NCBI RefSeq assembly: GCF_900143015.1
Contig: NZ_FSRT01000002.1
Coordinates: 620,001-684,000, forward strand
DNA from: Fibrobacter sp. UWB11
Lineage (GTDB): Bacteria; Fibrobacterota; Fibrobacteria; Fibrobacterales; Fibrobacteraceae
Length of the DNA stretch: 64,000 nucleotides
Direction of reading: 5' to 3'
The notes under the pieces are model-generated. The model worked only from the letters and a program-made list of their open reading frames with translations. It was not told the origin of the DNA and ran no database searches. The translations under genes and the position numbers were made by a program. Positions 35,062 to 44,550 of the stretch are shown piece after piece; the first letter of the stretch is position 1; each line of letters opens with the position of its first letter.

Positions 35062-37141
35062 TTCTTTTTCTCACTTCGCATGCAAGAGTTTTCAAAACAG
35101 GATCACCGATACAGTTGAAGACATCTTTTACTACAGTATCTTCTTTTGATAATACACCATTGTAAATACACCTGACAATTTCCTTTATTTTCTCTTCAGC
35201 AAACTTTCCTATAGTGCTATCCATAAAGAACGAATCATACAGCATTTCACCAACATTGCCACCAAAAGTTTTCAATTTTTTATTTTTTTGCATTCCATCT
35301 TCTAAGAAGAGTATTTGCTTTAGCGGAATATCGGAAAGAACAAACGGAGAATGAGTAATTATTATTACATTAAAATAAATAGATTCATCGTCTTTCCGCA
35401 ACGCTTTTAGCATTTCAACAAGTCGATAAATGAATTGACATTGGTACTCGGGATGCAGACACACTTCCAATTCATCAAAAATAAGATTTATATTTTTATA
35501 CTGTATTCGACCATTGGGCACACTCAACAAATTACCAATATGATACGCATGAATTGACAAGGTCTGTAGCAATTGAATTTCACCAGAACTTAATTGATTA
35601 TATGGTATAGGTTTATCATTTACCTTTTCCCCATTTTCTACTTTATTAACATACAATTCATAATCAAAGAAAGGGGGCGGTAAACAATCATCGACATCAT
35701 TCAATGAATTAGATGTAACTTTCGTTTTAAAAAAAATATCATCAATTTCTTCTGGCAAACAACAGTCATAAACTTTTATATAATTAATAGTTCGTCTTAT
35801 TTTCTTTGTTATATGAGAATTGTCAGTCGTTATTTTATCCATCATTTCTTTAAATAACGCAGAATCTTTTTTTATAAAGATAAATTGCTCTTTATCAAAC
35901 TCAAAGGAGGCTTTGTATTTTTGATAAAAAGGATAGATGTCTACTATTTTAAGAATTTTCAATGTTATATACAAAATACTTTCTTTGGCAGCCTGTGTTA
36001 AAGTAGTTAAATTATAAATACTTACAATTTCACTATAGAAAATGCTTCTACTACTTGTAAGCATGGCTCTGATTTTTTCTAATTTTTGCGATCTTTCTGT
36101 TTTTTTCCCCGTCCATTCTTCTAATTCAAGCTCAGTTTGAGGTCTTTGAAATCTAATTGGCATACCGTCTACACTATCGTAAGTCGTTAAATATATCAAA
36201 TACATTTTTTCGAAATATTCTTTGAATTTTTTTTCAATTTTTTTATTCTTTGCAATCTTCATTGATTTAAAATGATAAGGAACAAATATTGTCTTACCTG
36301 CTTTTTCCCCATAAATAAGCAACGCAGTCAAGCGTTCTTTTGACAAAAACATTTCTCGCGCTAAATTAACAGTTCCTTCATGCCGGTATGGATTCAAAAC
36401 CGCAGATCTAATATACCCATCATTTTTATGAAAAATCGGATCAATCCAACATTCTTCACCAATTGATCTATCATCAGCTACACACGAGTCTTCTTTTTGT
36501 TTACAAAAAAAACGAAAAACATTCCTTCTGTAATTACTAGATATGTAAGACTGCATTGAATAGTTTGACACAATGGTATAGAAAAAACGAGTCGCTAATT
36601 TTGCAATTTCAGAATTCTTCAATCCTTTTTGTTCATCAGTTTTTTCAGCAACGTTTCTTTCAATCTCATCAATTGCAAATTTTTTTTCAAAACCGGAAAA
36701 CTCTACTCCGAGTGTTTCTATTTTGAGAGCATCCATTGTGAGCTTAATTTCGTCTTTTCCGTGGCAACATAAACAAGCCGTTCTTTCGTATTCTTCATAA
36801 TCAATTGAAAAAAACAAATCGACATAAAGACCGTCAACATATAATAGTTCGTCAGCCCCCGGACGCTCATTACCTCGTTCAAACATATAAGAAAAATTAT
36901 TTATAGCCATAAGCACTAAATCCAAAAGCGTGCTTTTCCCACTTCCATTTTTTCCGACAATGGCTTGAATGTTAATATTCTTTTCAAAGAAATCAGGCTG
37001 CTTATTGATTAGCGAATTAGGATTTTTTTCAGAGCAATCCTCTTTGTATCGATCATTAAAGTAAAATTTTCCTGGTACAACATTCTTGCGTAAAATAGGA
37101 TCACAGTTGCGAAGAACTTCTATACAATCTATACTAAACAT
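35054..37141 (-). CDS. ptuA: AAA/ABC-type ATPase of Septu-like system (PtuA)
   Basis: A 695-residue SMC/ABC-like ATPase. Walker A GKNGSGKSTLLDLV is at about residue 63, the ABC signature-like SSGEIQLLQTLS at about 525, Walker B NLIFDELEVCLHPE at about 553 and the switch His in IIITHSPFVLSDI. A Cys/His patch (ACLCCHGKDEIKL, about 125) could bind zinc. Such OLD/AAA15-like ATPases paired with an HNH nuclease define Septu. It probably starts its own transcription unit: a 170-nt AT-rich gap separates it from the DprA-like gene upstream. Confidence 0.82.
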   Translation of the reverse strand: MFSIDCIEVLRNCDPILRKNVVPGKFYFNDRYKEDCSEKNPNSLINKQPDFFEKNINIQAIVGKNGSGKSTLLDLVLMAINNFSYMFERGNERPGADELLYVDGLYVDLFFSIDYEEYERTACLCCHGKDEIKLTMDALKIETLGVEFSGFEKKFAIDEIERNVAEKTDEQKGLKNSEIAKLATRFFYTIVSNYSMQSYISSNYRRNVFRFFCKQKEDSCVADDRSIGEECWIDPIFHKNDGYIRSAVLNPYRHEGTVNLAREMFLSKERLTALLIYGEKAGKTIFVPYHFKSMKIAKNKKIEKKFKEYFEKMYLIYLTTYDSVDGMPIRFQRPQTELELEEWTGKKTERSQKLEKIRAMLTSSRSIFYSEIVSIYNLTTLTQAAKESILYITLKILKIVDIYPFYQKYKASFEFDKEQFIFIKKDSALFKEMMDKITTDNSHITKKIRRTINYIKVYDCCLPEEIDDIFFKTKVTSNSLNDVDDCLPPPFFDYELYVNKVENGEKVNDKPIPYNQLSSGEIQLLQTLSIHAYHIGNLLSVPNGRIQYKNINLIFDELEVCLHPEYQCQFIYRLVEMLKALRKDDESIYFNVIIITHSPFVLSDIPLKQILFLEDGMQKNKKLKTFGGNVGEMLYDSFFMDSTIGKFAEEKIKEIVRCIYNGVLSKEDTVVKDVFNCIGDPVLKTLACEVRKRND

Positions 37142-37311
37142 TTTATTAACCTTTTTTGTTATAAATGATTATTCCAAACTATTTCTAGCTGTCGATTCAT
37201 TCGCAGATTTTACACTACCAATCGACAAAAAAGACCGATAAGAATCTAGGACAAATCATAAGGAATACGGAGAACATGTGGAGGTATATTTTTAATTTTT
37301 CGATTTTTAAA

Positions 37312-38259
37312 CTACCCAAACAATGACAACTGATCTTCTTTTGAATCTTTTTTCTTCGTCACTGATACATCTAGTTTTCCATCCCAATTTTCATCAATTG
37401 CAATAGCACCAAGTTCTATTAACTTTTTATTGCCAAGACTTTTCTGGTTGATTCGACAAAAGACAGGACAACAACCATTTCGCAAGGCCTCCGTAGCTCC
37501 ACTCCATGTGCCACCTTTGTCATAATCAGATTTTACAACAATTGTTCCCTTTGATTGGGCATAAATAAATTTATTTCGTTGCATCGCAAAACCTGCATTA
37601 AAACCAGCATCTGGCTTTGCAATAGAGATTAGAAGTAGATTTCCCTTTTGTATCTGGGAAACAACATCACGTTTCTTAATTTTACGTGCCAGAGAATCCG
37701 CCAAATATTCTATACAGAAACCACCATCAGCAAGCATCGCCGAAGATGCCGTAGAGTCAACCCCCTTAGCACCACCGGAAACTACACCAAAGCCATTTTT
37801 TGCAATCGTCGAAACTGCATGTTTCGTGAAATCAGTATCGTTGTCATCTACATTTCTTGAACCGACAAAACCAGCGTAATTTCGTTTTGTCAGATTCAAA
37901 TCGCCCGCATAGTAAAATAACGGCGGACAATTTTCCTTTAGCTTACTTTTTAGAACTCGCGGATATTCAGCATCTGCCCTAGTCACGACCTTGACGCCCA
38001 TTGACGAATATTTTTCAAGTTCAAACGTCAAACTTCCACTTCGATCAAACAAGGATCGAATTCGTTGAATTTCATCATCGGTATATAAGAGTATGTGCTT
38101 AAAATCCTCAGTCGAAAAATCTATAACATCCTTAGGCTGTAGCGATTTTTCCATAAGCATTTTTGCAAACTTCGTCCACTCGCTAGGGGTAAACGGTTTA
38201 CAGGAATCAGCACAAAGATGGCTACATAAAGATACGATTACAGAAGAATTGTCGTTCAT
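37312..38259 (-). CDS. DprA/SMF-like Rossmann protein
   Basis: A 315-residue protein with the DprA nucleotide/ssDNA-binding Rossmann fold: FVGSRNVDDNDTDFTKHAV, then VSGGAKGVDSTASSAMLADG (the family's G-S/T-R and S-G-G-A-x-G-x-D motifs). The N-terminal 100 residues include a helical domain (ILLYTDDEIQRIRSLFDRSG). Classical DprA loads RecA on incoming ssDNA; family members in defence loci are thought to sense nucleotides or DNA. ATG at 38259 follows GAGGGCGG and starts 1 nt after the RecQ stop, so it is the last gene of the jet operon. Confidence 0.82.
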   Translation of the reverse strand: MNDNSSVIVSLCSHLCADSCKPFTPSEWTKFAKMLMEKSLQPKDVIDFSTEDFKHILLYTDDEIQRIRSLFDRSGSLTFELEKYSSMGVKVVTRADAEYPRVLKSKLKENCPPLFYYAGDLNLTKRNYAGFVGSRNVDDNDTDFTKHAVSTIAKNGFGVVSGGAKGVDSTASSAMLADGGFCIEYLADSLARKIKKRDVVSQIQKGNLLLISIAKPDAGFNAGFAMQRNKFIYAQSKGTIVVKSDYDKGGTWSGATEALRNGCCPVFCRINQKSLGNKKLIELGAIAIDENWDGKLDVSVTKKKDSKEDQLSLFG

Positions 38260-38260
38260 G

Positions 38261-40321
38261 TTAATCCGCCCTCTTTTTAGAACTGCAAGCCAATGCATAC
38301 GGAAACACATGTTCTGCACCAGCCGTTCTTAGCAAATATCCGCATACAGTCAAAGTCCATTTAGAATCTACAACATCATCAACCAACAATATAGAACCTG
38401 TAAGGGATGTGCCATCCCGTAAGCTGAATGATTTTTGAGCATTACTACATTGAAAGGAACTGTTTTCCATCTCTTTTTGCTTTTTTGCGGCAATTTTTTG
38501 AATCACATCTATGCACGGAATTCCCAATTTTGCAGCTAACCGAAAAGCAAAATCTTTCACGACATCGCTTCGCAAAGAAGGTACATAGGCAAGTTGAGAG
38601 ATTCCTTTCTCAGAAATAAGATTTCGCAAGACACTTGCACTTTTTTCCACAAGACTGTCGCAAAATTTTTTCGTCTCGTACTTCCCGTTCTTTACCATTG
38701 CTCCATAACCCTGTTCACCATAGATAGATAGGCAAATTCCCTCTTCATTTGGCATATCTATTCGAGTTCGACTGGATACATCTGTTTTTGCCCACTGCAC
38801 CCTAGGTTCAATTGGTAATAGAACTTTTTCCAAGAACGCAACTGCCTTGCGCAATGAATCTTCTGAGACCACGGAAGAAAATTGTTCGTGGCCTATGCAA
38901 TTTTTACATATTCCACAATTGTCCGTAGTCTTATCATCCAAGCAATTGACAATGTATTTGCCATAGCATTCATCCGTCTTAATAAAATCAAGCATCTGCG
39001 ACTGTTCTTTATAGCGAATGTCCTTCACCTCGTTATAATGAGCTTCATTATACATAAAGGTGTTTGCAGATGCATAGTATTTATTCTTTTCTTTATATAT
39101 AAGTTCCTCATTTTCAAGGAATTTCAACGTTTTTTCAATACGTCCTATTGAACAATTTAAATGGTACGCTAAATCATACAGTTTCACCCCCTCATTTCCA
39201 GCGATAAGAGAATACACCCTAGTTGCTTCGGATTTTGAAGGAAAAGCGGTTTCTATGAAATAATTCTGAATATCAAGGTCTTCTATGCCATACATCAAAA
39301 ACGTATAAGCACGTGTGATATTTCTTCCTGCACGACCTATCTGCTGATAATAAGCTACCACGTTGGACGGCATTTGATAATGAATTACAAATGAAATATC
39401 AGGCTTATCGTATCCCATTCCTAGCTTTATCGTAGCGACAATAACCTTGATTTCATTTTTCATGAACAACTGTTCGGTCTCTTGGTTTGTGACTTCGTCC
39501 AAACCGCTGTGGTAAGCCCTTGCGTTGATATCATTTTCGTTCAGGAATTCTGTAAGATGCTCGCAGTCGTTTTGTGTAAGGCAATAGATTATTCCAGAAC
39601 CAGGAATTTTATTAATGTTGTCTAAAAGCCAGGCGTATCGAGTTGCCTTGTATCTTAAATTGAGAACCTGTATAGAGAGATTCTTGCGCATCAATGGGCC
39701 TCTAGAAACAAAAACGTCTTCGCCCAGTTGCTGTTTAAGATCTTCTACGACTCGGTCGTTCGCCGTTGCCGTGGTTGCAAGAATTGGAACATTCTTCAGC
39801 ATGTTGCTGATAACTTTATTTATTCGACAATATTCTAATCGAAAATCATGTCCCCAGTCAGAAATACAGTGAGCCTCATCAACGACAAATAATCCTATCT
39901 TGATTTTAGGCAATACATCTTGAACAATCGGCGTAAACAATGTTTCGGGCGTTGTCAAAACTAGGTCAACTTCACCTTTTTCCATTGACTCTAGAATCTG
40001 ATTTTTCTCTTCTGGAGTTTTAGAACTATTCAAAGTTTCACACTTCAGACCAGCCTTTGTCGCCGCCTCAATCTGGTTCTTCATCAAACTCAGCAAAGGA
40101 CTAATAATAAGAGTCAACCCCTTTTGCTCTTCTCTCAAAATCTTTGTACAGACGAAGTACACCATACTCTTTCCCCAACCGGTACGCTGCACAACGAGCG
40201 TTCTTTTGTTGGTGAGCGTGGCCTCAATGGCCTCGTATTGGCCTTCTTTAAACGAGGCATTTTGCCCTACGAATAGATGAAGAGCCTCTTCTGCTTTTCG
40301 TCTCATTTCATTTGCATCCAT
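38261..40321 (-). CDS. RecQ-like helicase fused to phosphoribosyltransferase domain
   Basis: A 686-residue protein. The superfamily-2 helicase core has GWGKS (about residue 49), DEAHCISDWGHDFR (about 147), ATTATAN and QQIGRAGRN. A winged helix and a zinc site (CYGKY-NC---CGICKNC) follow. The last 150 or so residues are a type I phosphoribosyltransferase-like domain with SILLVDDVVDSKWTL (about 646), the PRPP-loop position, instead of HRDC. Start ATG at 40321 has AAAGAG upstream and lies 17 nt after jetD; the ORF-maximal start would overlap jetD by 64 bp. In this operon it likely unwinds or signals from DNA handled by the SMC complex. Confidence 0.85.
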   Translation of the reverse strand: MDANEMRRKAEEALHLFVGQNASFKEGQYEAIEATLTNKRTLVVQRTGWGKSMVYFVCTKILREEQKGLTLIISPLLSLMKNQIEAATKAGLKCETLNSSKTPEEKNQILESMEKGEVDLVLTTPETLFTPIVQDVLPKIKIGLFVVDEAHCISDWGHDFRLEYCRINKVISNMLKNVPILATTATANDRVVEDLKQQLGEDVFVSRGPLMRKNLSIQVLNLRYKATRYAWLLDNINKIPGSGIIYCLTQNDCEHLTEFLNENDINARAYHSGLDEVTNQETEQLFMKNEIKVIVATIKLGMGYDKPDISFVIHYQMPSNVVAYYQQIGRAGRNITRAYTFLMYGIEDLDIQNYFIETAFPSKSEATRVYSLIAGNEGVKLYDLAYHLNCSIGRIEKTLKFLENEELIYKEKNKYYASANTFMYNEAHYNEVKDIRYKEQSQMLDFIKTDECYGKYIVNCLDDKTTDNCGICKNCIGHEQFSSVVSEDSLRKAVAFLEKVLLPIEPRVQWAKTDVSSRTRIDMPNEEGICLSIYGEQGYGAMVKNGKYETKKFCDSLVEKSASVLRNLISEKGISQLAYVPSLRSDVVKDFAFRLAAKLGIPCIDVIQKIAAKKQKEMENSSFQCSNAQKSFSLRDGTSLTGSILLVDDVVDSKWTLTVCGYLLRTAGAEHVFPYALACSSKKRAD

Positions 40322-40338
40322 AACATTCTCTTTAGATT

Positions 40339-41190
40339 TTAAACTAATGCAACTTCTTGCTCTAACATTTTTCCTTGCCTTCGGATTTCTATCATTAGGC
40401 ATTCAAGTTGACTGTCAGGAAATCCTTTTTCCTTAAAACGATTCCACAAATTTTCAAAGAGTGCATCTTGGTTTCCTTTCTTCCTAAGTTCTCCAGAACC
40501 ATACTCAATCAATTTATTTTTCCATTCATCCATCCAAAACCACTGAGCACATGGAATATCTTCTACAAGGTTCGCATAGTTATTTATTCCGACAGCATCG
40601 TAATCGGGGAAAAGGATTACACCTGCAAAAGAACTTTTTGTCAACCACGCACGTAATCGAGCGGATAAATTTCCTGCATAGTAAAGAATAATTCCATTAA
40701 AATCTGACGGCATCCATCTTAAATCATCAAGTAACTGTTGGTTTTCAACTAGTATCAAAGAGCCATTGCATTCAAATCCATCAGAGTCATCCTTTATCGG
40801 CAAAGCAAAACAACCAAGGGATTTTGTAATAAAGGAAACATCTACACCATTAACAATTACGCCGTCACCTACAGCTTTGCAAAGAAAATAGGAAAAATCA
40901 AGCGTCGTTTGACCGGCTTTTGTATTGCTGTTTTTTGCAAGATTTTGAACGCGGGCAGGAAGGTCATCTAAATCTTTTTTAGGAGCAAGACGAGCTATTT
41001 CCCATTCAAGAGTTTTCTCGTCAACAACCCTAAATACTTTTCCTTTACCGACTTTTTGGATAGAAATACATCCCTTTCTTTCTGCCCAAATTTCTAATTC
41101 TTTTCGCAATGATTGTGCGATAGATGAGAAGGCCACTTCCTTTTCAGAATAGATTCTTGTCAAAATATCAACCCAGGCATCATTCCTCAT
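40339..41190 (-). CDS. jetD: Toprim nuclease subunit, JetD/MksG-like
   Basis: A 283-residue protein. The N-terminal winged-helix part (IYSEKEVAFSSIAQSLRKEL) is followed by a Toprim fold whose metal acids are Glu in SLILVENQQ (about residue 146) and Asp-x-Asp in ILFPDYDAVGINNY (about 196). In Wadjet, JetD cleaves circular DNA once the SMC motor has extruded it. It is shorter than many JetD proteins and seems to lack most of the N-terminal arm. Its start overlaps jetC by 11 bp, so stoichiometric expression with the SMC subunit is likely. Confidence 0.78.
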   Translation of the reverse strand: MRNDAWVDILTRIYSEKEVAFSSIAQSLRKELEIWAERKGCISIQKVGKGKVFRVVDEKTLEWEIARLAPKKDLDDLPARVQNLAKNSNTKAGQTTLDFSYFLCKAVGDGVIVNGVDVSFITKSLGCFALPIKDDSDGFECNGSLILVENQQLLDDLRWMPSDFNGIILYYAGNLSARLRAWLTKSSFAGVILFPDYDAVGINNYANLVEDIPCAQWFWMDEWKNKLIEYGSGELRKKGNQDALFENLWNRFKEKGFPDSQLECLMIEIRRQGKMLEQEVALV

Positions 41191-43963
41191 TACGCACCTC
41201 GATTGGATCCAGCGTTATTCGCTGTTTGTCTGTCACAACATTTCTGTTGTTTCTCTTTTCAATACGGATACAATAACGGACTGTTGTTTGTGCTGTTGGA
41301 GAAGCAAAAAGCAACACAAAACCAAACTCACGAGCAGCCGCAATCAACTTTTTCTGGTTTTCTTCATCAATGCTTGCAGCCTCATCAAGATAGCATATTG
41401 ATGTTGTCGCGTTCTTTTTATCCGTCATCCAATGAAGCAACGCCAAGCCGAAAATAAGTTTCGCCATAAGAACGGTCCCATTAGAACCTATTGCATTTAA
41501 ATCACTAAGATTCTGTTCTAATTCGCCTTCTTTCTGAACCTTGATAGATAAATCAAACAAGTTTTCTAGTCTAAGCTTATCATTGTTATCACAGAATCGG
41601 AACAATTTTTCTTTAGCTTTGTCAACTTCAGGATTTCCCGCATATCCTTCTTTCGCATCAGGGCTAAACAAGCCCATTGAATCGGCAGAATCAGTGCTAT
41701 GTCTTGCTATTATTTTAACAGCATCAAGAATGTCTCGAGGATTTATCTCAATGGAAAGCTTTTTCAAGTCCGAAACACGTCTTTTCGTAATCAACACATT
41801 AAATTTGGCTAAATCATCTTCAAAAGTTTTGTATTGATTAACTAATTCGATGAGAATATTTCCCACTCGTGTAATAGCCACATGGAGATTGTGTTGTATG
41901 GCGGCCTCTTCTTTGGGCAATGTATGAGCATAATCAAGAATACGCTCCGTCATTTCATCTTCTTGTTCTATACCAATAAATTTGGTAAACCCTCTATGTT
42001 CAAGATCCCTTAAAATTCGATTCTTACTTGAAGATACAGAATCCAGTTCGTCACAGTCGTCAACCTGATTTTTTAGCAATTCCGGAAGTTCTTCCATCAC
42101 ATTCCCATCGTAAACATACGGAAGATTCGCCAATTCAAGAACATCTGCATAATTTTCAACATCCCGACGTTTATTCCTCAACAATGAAATTTCGCCATTT
42201 CTTTTATTTAAATCATTTATCCTGCCATTTATTTCACGCTCTTCAGACTGACTTTTTTCTTTTTCTTCGTCAAATTTCGCTAAATTATCCTGATTCTCTT
42301 GAAGCGATTTAGAAAGTTTAATTTTTTCATCATTTCGTTCTGCTTCCGACAATCGCAACTCAACAAACTCAATATAATCGTTCAACTCCTTTTGCGCCGA
42401 ATCACGCCTATTAATCAATTCTCTCAACTCTTTTTCAACTTTTTCGCGTTCCTCAACGGCTCTGAGACGATCTCTATACTGTTCTAACTCAGCTTTACTT
42501 GATTTAATCTCTTCTCGAATTTCTTCAGAAGATTTTTCCTCATAATGTCCCATTGCTAGGATTTCACATCTATTCAGCGTCAGTCCATTTAACTCTAAAA
42601 CATCCCCTTGGCTATTGAGCCAAGTTCTGTACGACTCAACAAATGACCGAACGTCACCTATTTCGTCCACACATAAAGAAAGGATTCGCTGATTGACAAG
42701 ATTATAAAGAATGTCTTTTTCTTCAGAATTGAGTAGGGACTGTAACTGTCTTTTAAATAGTTTTTCGCCAGATTCAAGTTCCCTTAAACTCTGATTTATA
42801 TCTTCATCCAATTCTTTTATACGCTTACTAATAAACCTAACATTATCTTGTCGTGTTGAATTTAACAACGTCTGTTTTGCAGCGACTTGGTTATTCAAAG
42901 AATCAAGATTTTGTCTTAACACATCCTCGTCAATATTGAGAACAAACCGAGATTTCAAAGACTCATAACGATTATTTTTTGAGTCTATCTCCTCTAACTT
43001 ACGATTTATTTCTTCATTATCTCTAATTATTTGGTCATGCTTTTTCCCGTATTCCGCCACCTCGGCTTTTACACGAGCTAAATCATTTTCTAAGCGATCA
43101 TTCTCGCTATTTTTATATTCTTCCCACTGGCTCAAGCCCTTGTTTATCAAAGGACGCATCGTCCCGATTTTGCCACGGAGTTCACGAATCCGATTATATT
43201 TGCGCTCCAAGTCATTTATTGAAGACATAGAATCTTTACAGGCCTTATACTGAGCCTTATCTTCTTCCACAGATTGGAAGGCTTCATTCCACTCTCGCTT
43301 GAAATCAAAACCTCTAGACGAGGCTTCTTTGGAATAATTAACAGCATTAATTTGAAGAAGAAATCTCTTGATGTCCGCAGAATCAAGCTTGTCAAGATGA
43401 AGAGTCTTTATTAGGACCTTTTGAAAAACATCTCTAAGCGAAGCCGCTACAGAAAACAAGCGAATATCTAAATCCGACGATGCTAAATCAGTTTTACCAT
43501 AAAGGTTATTAAAGAACTCTGTTGAACGAGGATACTTGTTAATTGAGATTCCTTTTTCCCGCATTTTTTCTTGCAAAAAGGCCTCTTCAATAATACTGCC
43601 ATCTACATCTTTATAATCTTCTATGTGAAGTGAACCTTCATAACTGAAATACTGATACTCGTTAGAAAAACCTTTGCCAACGCAACCGACAACAACAACG
43701 CCACTTTTTAATTGCATTTCAAGCAATATGTAAGAGCTAGGATATGGAAAATAAAATTTTAGCGAAGAATTCCTGTCATGGGCTCCAAAGTCCATCTGCT
43801 GCTTATCGCGAATAAGCAAAAATTGAAGAGCATTAATCAAGCTCGTCTTGCCAGAATTATTCGGACCAACAATAGAAACTGCATCGTCAAGAGGAATCTC
43901 GGCAATTTCGTAGTTGGCACTATTTATCAAAACCAACTTTCGTAAGCCATACTCATTTTTCAT
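41180..43963 (-). CDS. jetC: SMC-like ATPase, JetC/MksB-like
   Basis: A 927-residue SMC-type protein: N-terminal head with Walker A GPNNSGKTSLINAL (about residue 33), two long coiled-coil arms (about 230-460 and 480-640), and C-terminal head with signature-like NGTVLMAKLIFGLALL and Walker B ICYLDEAASIDEENQ (about 855). Such MukB/MksB-like proteins extrude DNA loops. The position between jetB (4-bp overlap) and jetD (11-bp overlap) identifies it as the Wadjet motor. It is somewhat shorter than type I JetC. Confidence 0.85.
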   Translation of the reverse strand: MKNEYGLRKLVLINSANYEIAEIPLDDAVSIVGPNNSGKTSLINALQFLLIRDKQQMDFGAHDRNSSLKFYFPYPSSYILLEMQLKSGVVVVGCVGKGFSNEYQYFSYEGSLHIEDYKDVDGSIIEEAFLQEKMREKGISINKYPRSTEFFNNLYGKTDLASSDLDIRLFSVAASLRDVFQKVLIKTLHLDKLDSADIKRFLLQINAVNYSKEASSRGFDFKREWNEAFQSVEEDKAQYKACKDSMSSINDLERKYNRIRELRGKIGTMRPLINKGLSQWEEYKNSENDRLENDLARVKAEVAEYGKKHDQIIRDNEEINRKLEEIDSKNNRYESLKSRFVLNIDEDVLRQNLDSLNNQVAAKQTLLNSTRQDNVRFISKRIKELDEDINQSLRELESGEKLFKRQLQSLLNSEEKDILYNLVNQRILSLCVDEIGDVRSFVESYRTWLNSQGDVLELNGLTLNRCEILAMGHYEEKSSEEIREEIKSSKAELEQYRDRLRAVEEREKVEKELRELINRRDSAQKELNDYIEFVELRLSEAERNDEKIKLSKSLQENQDNLAKFDEEKEKSQSEEREINGRINDLNKRNGEISLLRNKRRDVENYADVLELANLPYVYDGNVMEELPELLKNQVDDCDELDSVSSSKNRILRDLEHRGFTKFIGIEQEDEMTERILDYAHTLPKEEAAIQHNLHVAITRVGNILIELVNQYKTFEDDLAKFNVLITKRRVSDLKKLSIEINPRDILDAVKIIARHSTDSADSMGLFSPDAKEGYAGNPEVDKAKEKLFRFCDNNDKLRLENLFDLSIKVQKEGELEQNLSDLNAIGSNGTVLMAKLIFGLALLHWMTDKKNATTSICYLDEAASIDEENQKKLIAAAREFGFVLLFASPTAQTTVRYCIRIEKRNNRNVVTDKQRITLDPIEVRNEE

Positions 43964-44550
43964 ACATCATCCTCTTCAACAAATTCTTCAAGATCTTCGT
44001 TAGTATCATCAACAACTGCATTATCAGTTTCGTTATCAGATAAATCCTGATAAAGGTCTATAAATCGCCAGCAAGGCAACATCATCGTATAACAAGAATC
44101 ATCTTTATTCATAAAGCCTAAGGTCTCTGCCTTATGAACCACCCTATTCCACGCCTCGTCAGAATCTAATTTTTCTTGAACGAGTAATTCTTTATTTTTC
44201 TCTCGCAATTCTGCAAAGAATACCGGATCCAAAATCCAGCTTGTAAACCGAAGTAAATCAGCACCGTCAGCGTATTTTTTATCCAAAATCAGCAAGAAAA
44301 GCAAAGCAACCTGTTGAGCGGCCTTTTGATTAGCATCTTCATCAAAATTAAAATATGCGAAGCCCCTCGGATCAATTTCTAACTTTTTTCCTAAATGCTT
44401 AAAAAGAATCGCATAATCGTCTTTATGTTCACCTTGCAAAGCATTCCACCATTCAGCATCAGCAGAAGCATCAATATGGCGTCCAGCAGCAAGCTGACTA
44501 AAAATATCTTTGACATACTTCAAATTTTCGAGATCTTTTGATAAGCTCAT
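43960..44550 (-). CDS. jetB: Kite subunit, JetB/MksE-like
   Basis: A 196-residue acidic protein with winged-helix-type segments (ALLFLLILDKKYADGADLLR, AWNRVVHKAETLGFM, CYTMMLPCWRFIDLY) and a strongly acidic tail (NEDLEEFVEEDDV). Size, order and 4-bp ATGA overlaps with both neighbours fit JetB/MksE, which bridges kleisin and SMC heads. Sequence similarity alone would be weak; the call rests on context. Confidence 0.72.
   Translation of the reverse strand: MSLSKDLENLKYVKDIFSQLAAGRHIDASADAEWWNALQGEHKDDYAILFKHLGKKLEIDPRGFAYFNFDEDANQKAAQQVALLFLLILDKKYADGADLLRFTSWILDPVFFAELREKNKELLVQEKLDSDEAWNRVVHKAETLGFMNKDDSCYTMMLPCWRFIDLYQDLSDNETDNAVVDDTNEDLEEFVEEDDV

Noticed and set aside
37142-37311. Retron non-coding RNA in front of ptuA
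   Set aside because: The gap is AT-rich, but no reverse transcriptase is encoded nearby and no long inverted repeat was seen.
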